Positions 61,214-64,000 of a stretch of DNA of 64,000 bases are shown here, in pieces. The stretch comes from Paraburkholderia solitsugae (GTDB lineage: Bacteria > Pseudomonadota > Gammaproteobacteria > Burkholderiales > Burkholderiaceae), in contig NZ_WOEY01000083.1 in NCBI RefSeq assembly GCF_013177695.1, positions 62,001 through 126,000 of the forward strand, read 5' to 3'. Made by a program: the position numbers and the translations under genes. The notes below the pieces were generated by a model that was given only the letters and a program-made list of their open reading frames with translations, did not search any database and had not been told where the DNA came from. How positions within the stretch are numbered: position 1 is the first letter of the stretch; the number at the start of each line of letters is the position of its first letter.

Positions 61214-62766
61214 TGTTGGGTCTCCGTTTGAGTGTCGGCAGCGTCGCGTTGTGTCAGCGACAGACCAAGTTGCGCGCGCCGTGCAAGCCAGGGTGACGGA
61301 CGATAGCGTGGATCGCCGAGCACGCTGAAGATATTGCGCAAGATGGTGAGGATCGTTTTCGCGCCGAGCGCATCGCCGAGTGCGAGCGGTCCGCGTGGGT
61401 AGCCGAGGCCGAGCGTCACGGCGAGGTCGATATCGTCTGGCGTCGCGATCTGTTTTTGCGCAATGTCGCAGCCAATGTTGACGATGGTCGCCACGACGCG
61501 TTGCGCGACGAAGCCGGTCGAGTCACGGATCACGGTGACGGGAACGCCGTCGGCGGCAAAGAGTGCGTGCGCGGTCTCGCGTGCTGCGCGGCTGGTGGCG
61601 GGCGTCGTCATGAGCGTGTGGCGTTGCGCGGCGGCCAGCGGGAATAGGGCGTCGATAGCGACAACGCGGGTTGCATCGAGCGCTTCATCGACGGCGGCGG
61701 TGGTTGCGTCATGACCGAACGGTGTCACGACGATCAGCGAGTCCGCTGTGGGCGCGGCGCCTTCGTCGAGTTTTACGCCAGCCTTGGCGATGAGTTGCAC
61801 GACCGCTTCGTGCGCTTGCGGATAGCGCTTGCTGACCCATACACTGTGCGGAAGTTGAGTCGGCGCGGGCGCTTCGGCGGCCACTTGCTGCTTGCCGTCT
61901 TCGTAGCGGTAGAAGCCCTCGCCCGTTTTGCGGCCGATCAGTCCGCCCGCGAGCCGCGTGCCCGTGATCGGCGAGGGCGTGAAGCGCGGTTCTTCATAGA
62001 ACTGGTGATAGATCGATTCCATCACCGGATGCGATACGTCGAGCGCGGTCAGGTCGAGCAGTTCGAATGGCCCGAGACGAAAACCCGCCTGCTCGCGCAT
62101 GATGCGATCGATGTCGGCGAAGCTCGCAACGCCTTCACCCGCGACGCGCAGGCCTTCTGTATTCATGCCGCGACCGGCATGATTGACGATGAAGCCGGGC
62201 ATGTCTTTCGCGCGCACCGGCGTGTGACCCATGCGGCGCGCGAGTTCCATCAGCGCATCGCCGACGGCGGGATCGCTGCGCAGGCCGTCGATCACTTCGA
62301 CGACCTTCATCAGCGGAACCGGATTGAAGAAGTGATAACCCGCTACGCGTGACGGATTCGTGCAACCGGCCGCAATCGCCGTGATCGACAACGACGAGGT
62401 GTTCGACGCCAGCACGCAACGGCCGCTCACCACCGTTTCGAGCTCGCGAAAGAGCGCCTGCTTCACGTCGAGTTTTTCGACGATCGCCTCGACGACCATA
62501 TCGCAATCGGCCAGATCGCCGATGACCTGCGCGCCGCTTACGTTCGCCAGCGCGGCGAGCGAGCGGGCCTGATCGAGCTTGCCTTTGGCGGTCAATTTGG
62601 CGAAAGTCTCGGCAAGGTAGTCGCGTGCGGCGCCGATCGCAGCGGGGTTGGTGTCGTAAAGACGCACGGTGAGGCCCGCCAGTGCGGCAATCTGGGCGAT
62701 GCCACGGCCCATTGCACCGGTTCCGACAATGCCGATAGTCTCGATGCTGAAATTGCGAGAGGTCAT
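61210..62766 (-). CDS. 3-hydroxyacyl-CoA dehydrogenase (PaaH-like, two C-terminal domains)
   Basis: 518 residues. Rossmann motif IGIVGTGAMGRGIAQIAALAG is at about 10-30, the first HAD C-terminal domain contains SNTSSLSITAIAAGCTNPSRVAGYHFFNPVPLMKVVEVI and PGFIVNHAGRGMNTEGLRV, and a second C-terminal domain follows at about 400-490 (IRDSTGFVAQRVVATIVNIGCDIAQ ... LGLGYPRGPLALGDALG). This double arrangement is typical of PaaH-type enzymes of about 500 residues. ATG at 62766 has GGAG 12 bases upstream; one at 62784 lacks a site. First gene of the minus-strand operon. Confidence 0.92.
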   Translation of the reverse strand: MTSRNFSIETIGIVGTGAMGRGIAQIAALAGLTVRLYDTNPAAIGAARDYLAETFAKLTAKGKLDQARSLAALANVSGAQVIGDLADCDMVVEAIVEKLDVKQALFRELETVVSGRCVLASNTSSLSITAIAAGCTNPSRVAGYHFFNPVPLMKVVEVIDGLRSDPAVGDALMELARRMGHTPVRAKDMPGFIVNHAGRGMNTEGLRVAGEGVASFADIDRIMREQAGFRLGPFELLDLTALDVSHPVMESIYHQFYEEPRFTPSPITGTRLAGGLIGRKTGEGFYRYEDGKQQVAAEAPAPTQLPHSVWVSKRYPQAHEAVVQLIAKAGVKLDEGAAPTADSLIVVTPFGHDATTAAVDEALDATRVVAIDALFPLAAAQRHTLMTTPATSRAARETAHALFAADGVPVTVIRDSTGFVAQRVVATIVNIGCDIAQKQIATPDDIDLAVTLGLGYPRGPLALGDALGAKTILTILRNIFSVLGDPRYRPSPWLARRAQLGLSLTQRDAADTQTETQQ

Positions 62767-62799
62767 TGTGATACTCGACTCCATGGTTATTTTAGAATA

Positions 62800-62811
62800 G
62801 CACGATCGTGC
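62800..62811. promoter_or_regulatory. 12-base palindrome between divergent operons
   Basis: GCACGATCGTGC, perfectly symmetric, lies 33 bases upstream of the 3-hydroxyacyl-CoA dehydrogenase start and 81 bases upstream of the divergent GST gene. It is a candidate operator for a regulator of acyl-CoA catabolism. Confidence 0.45.
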
Positions 62812-62892
62812 AATTTACTGGATGATTGATCGCAGGCCGCTGCTTTGACTTTGACGAGCGGTCTCAAACAACCCGAAGGATGGAGACACCCG

Positions 62893-63540
62893 ATGATCAA
62901 GCTGTGCGGCTTCGCGCTTTCTAACTATTACAACAAGGTAAAGTTTGTGCTTCTCGAACACGGCATTCCGTTCGAGGAAGTGCTCGTGATGCCGAGCCAG
63001 GAAGAGGCGATGCTCGAGCATTCTCCGCTCGGCAAGGTCCCCTATATCCAGACCGAGCATGGCGATCTGTGCGAATCGCAAAGCATCGTCGAGTATCTGG
63101 CTGCGCGTTTTCCCGACAAGGCGATTTTTTCCGCTGACCCATGGGAAGCGGCCAAGGAGCGCGAGTTGATCATGTTCGTGGATGTGCATCTTGAACTGAC
63201 CGCACGCAATCTCTACAAGGAAGCATTCTTCGGCGGCACCGTGACTGACGCGACCAAGGGGCGTGTCGAGAAGCTGCTCGCCCATCACATTGCCGGCTTC
63301 AAGCGGATCGCGAAGTTCGGGCCGTATTTGCGCGGTGAGCGTTTCAGTGTCGCCGACGCGGCAGGTTTTGTGAGCTTGCCGTTGGTGGGCATGGCCACGC
63401 AGACCATCTACGGTCGTGATTTGCTGCTCGACGCCGGCGTGGACTGGAAAAGCTATGTGAAGGCGGTCAACGCCCGGCCGGCCGCGCAGCGCGTGACCGA
63501 AGATCGCAAGGCGTACATCGCGGCCTCGCGTCCGGCTTAA
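62893..63540 (+). CDS. Glutathione S-transferase family protein
   Basis: 215 residues. N-terminal thioredoxin-like domain IKLCGFALSNYYNKVKFVLLEHGIPFEEV with SNYYNK at the site of the catalytic residue, SPLGKVPYIQTEHGDLCESQSIVEYLAARFP for glutathione, and a helical C-terminal domain with YLRGERFSVADAAGFVSLPL. It starts at 62893 (GGAG eight bases upstream). It is divergent from the 3-hydroxyacyl-CoA dehydrogenase gene and convergent with the aminotransferase gene. Confidence 0.9.
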   Translation: MIKLCGFALSNYYNKVKFVLLEHGIPFEEVLVMPSQEEAMLEHSPLGKVPYIQTEHGDLCESQSIVEYLAARFPDKAIFSADPWEAAKERELIMFVDVHLELTARNLYKEAFFGGTVTDATKGRVEKLLAHHIAGFKRIAKFGPYLRGERFSVADAAGFVSLPLVGMATQTIYGRDLLLDAGVDWKSYVKAVNARPAAQRVTEDRKAYIAASRPA

Positions 63541-63649
63541 CGCCCGAGTGTATCGCGGGTGACATGAATTCGGGCGTGCAACGCACGCGTGGGCCGCTGC
63601 GCGCGATGGCGAGGAACGCGGGTTCGTTCGCAGCATCGCGCGGGGCACC

Positions 63650-64000
63650 CTAGAGCCGCGCCAGCCGCTCGAGCGCGGAAGAGAGGGTGGCTTCCTGCTT
63701 GGCAAAGCAGAAACGCAACACGCCTGATTCATGGGGCTCGTGATAGAACGCCGACACTGGAATCGCCGCGACCCCGATCTCGCCGGTCAGCCATTGCGCA
63801 AATTCGGCTTCGGGCAAATCGCTGATCGCCGAATAGTCGACGCACTGGAAGTAGGTGCCCGTGCAAGGCAGCAGCTTGAAGCGTGAATTCGCGAGGCCGG
63901 CGCGGAAGAAGTCGCGTTTCTTCTGATAAAACGCGGGGAGGTCCAGATACGGTGCCGGATCCTTCATGTAGTCCGCGAGGCCGACCTGCATCGGCGTGTT
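63650..64000 (-). CDS. Methionine aminotransferase-like PLP enzyme (partial)
   Basis: Only the C-terminal 116 residues are inside the window; the frame stays open to the window edge. The sequence NTPMQVGLADYMKDPAPYLDLPAFYQKKRDFFRAGL and the later PCTGTYFQCVDYSAISDLPEAEFAQWLTGEIGVAAIPVSAFYHEPHESGVLRFCFAK belong to the YbdL-type class I aminotransferases, which prefer methionine. The RFCFAK Arg binds the substrate carboxylate. The start lies beyond 64000. Confidence 0.88.
   Translation of the reverse strand, partial: NTPMQVGLADYMKDPAPYLDLPAFYQKKRDFFRAGLANSRFKLLPCTGTYFQCVDYSAISDLPEAEFAQWLTGEIGVAAIPVSAFYHEPHESGVLRFCFAKQEATLSSALERLARL

Noticed and set aside
1..64000. CRISPR arrays, insertion sequences, prophage genes and rRNA
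   Set aside because: No regularly spaced repeats, transposase, integrase or phage structural genes, nor rRNA sequence, were found on reading either strand.

Overview
The window reads as a chromosome segment of a Burkholderiaceae betaproteobacterium, most likely Paraburkholderia or a close relative. The basis is high GC with G/C-rich third positions, the gene order rpsO-pnp, tpiA-secG-tRNA-Leu-nuoA..N, ilvB-ilvH-ilvC-psd-pssA-leuA, and Burkholderiales marker families (DUF3619, DUF3106, DUF2818, DUF1178). There is no phage, transposase, CRISPR array or rRNA. Most of the window is core genome packed into operons.

Layout. 1-4679: potassium uptake, with the end of kdpB, then kdpC and the sensor/regulator pair kdpDE. 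4746-5145: a guanidine-II (mini-ykkC) riboswitch in front of an SMR-family guanidinium exporter gene. 5394-9624: DUF4126 protein, FtsX-type permease, truncated haemoglobin and DUF924 protein. 9676-14090 (minus): GT39 transferase, SDR, LOG-like protein and a TetR regulator. 14317-17041 (minus): a PlcP-like metallophosphoesterase, a GT4 glycosyltransferase and a diacylglycerol kinase behind a Pho-box-like site, which looks like a phosphate-starvation lipid-remodelling operon. 17192-19490 (minus): ECF sigma factor, DUF3619, DUF3106 and RDD proteins.

19853-26962: branched-chain amino acid synthesis (ilvB, ilvH, ilvC, leuA) interrupted by the phosphatidylethanolamine genes psd and pssA. 27072-34710: lipoprotein, orphan periplasmic binding protein, rpsO, pnp, quinone oxidoreductase, tpiA and secG. 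34823-34907: tRNA-Leu(GAG). 35069-50387: complete 14-gene nuo operon (complex I) followed by a DUF2818 gene, then a NUDIX hydrolase. 51239-52177: a small accessory cassette with a HicA-like 82-residue protein, an AlpA-like HTH protein and a perfect 20+20 bp palindrome in front; it resembles an uncharacterised toxin-antitoxin module.

52431-56210: DUF1178 gene, two acyl-CoA dehydrogenases and two MaoC hydratases behind a promoter whose -35 is overlapped by an inverted repeat. 56362-62766 (minus): 3-hydroxyacyl-CoA dehydrogenase, enoyl-CoA hydratase, histidine phosphatase, APH-like kinase, acyl-CoA dehydrogenase and GST. The kinase plus dehydrogenase pairing recalls the ACAD10/11 and LvaA/LvaC route for 4-hydroxyacyl-CoA breakdown. 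The window ends with a second GST and the C-terminal end of an aminotransferase gene.

Start codons were chosen from Shine-Dalgarno spacing, overlap with the preceding gene and family N-termini. No database search was possible, so family names rest on recognised motifs and remembered family sequences.
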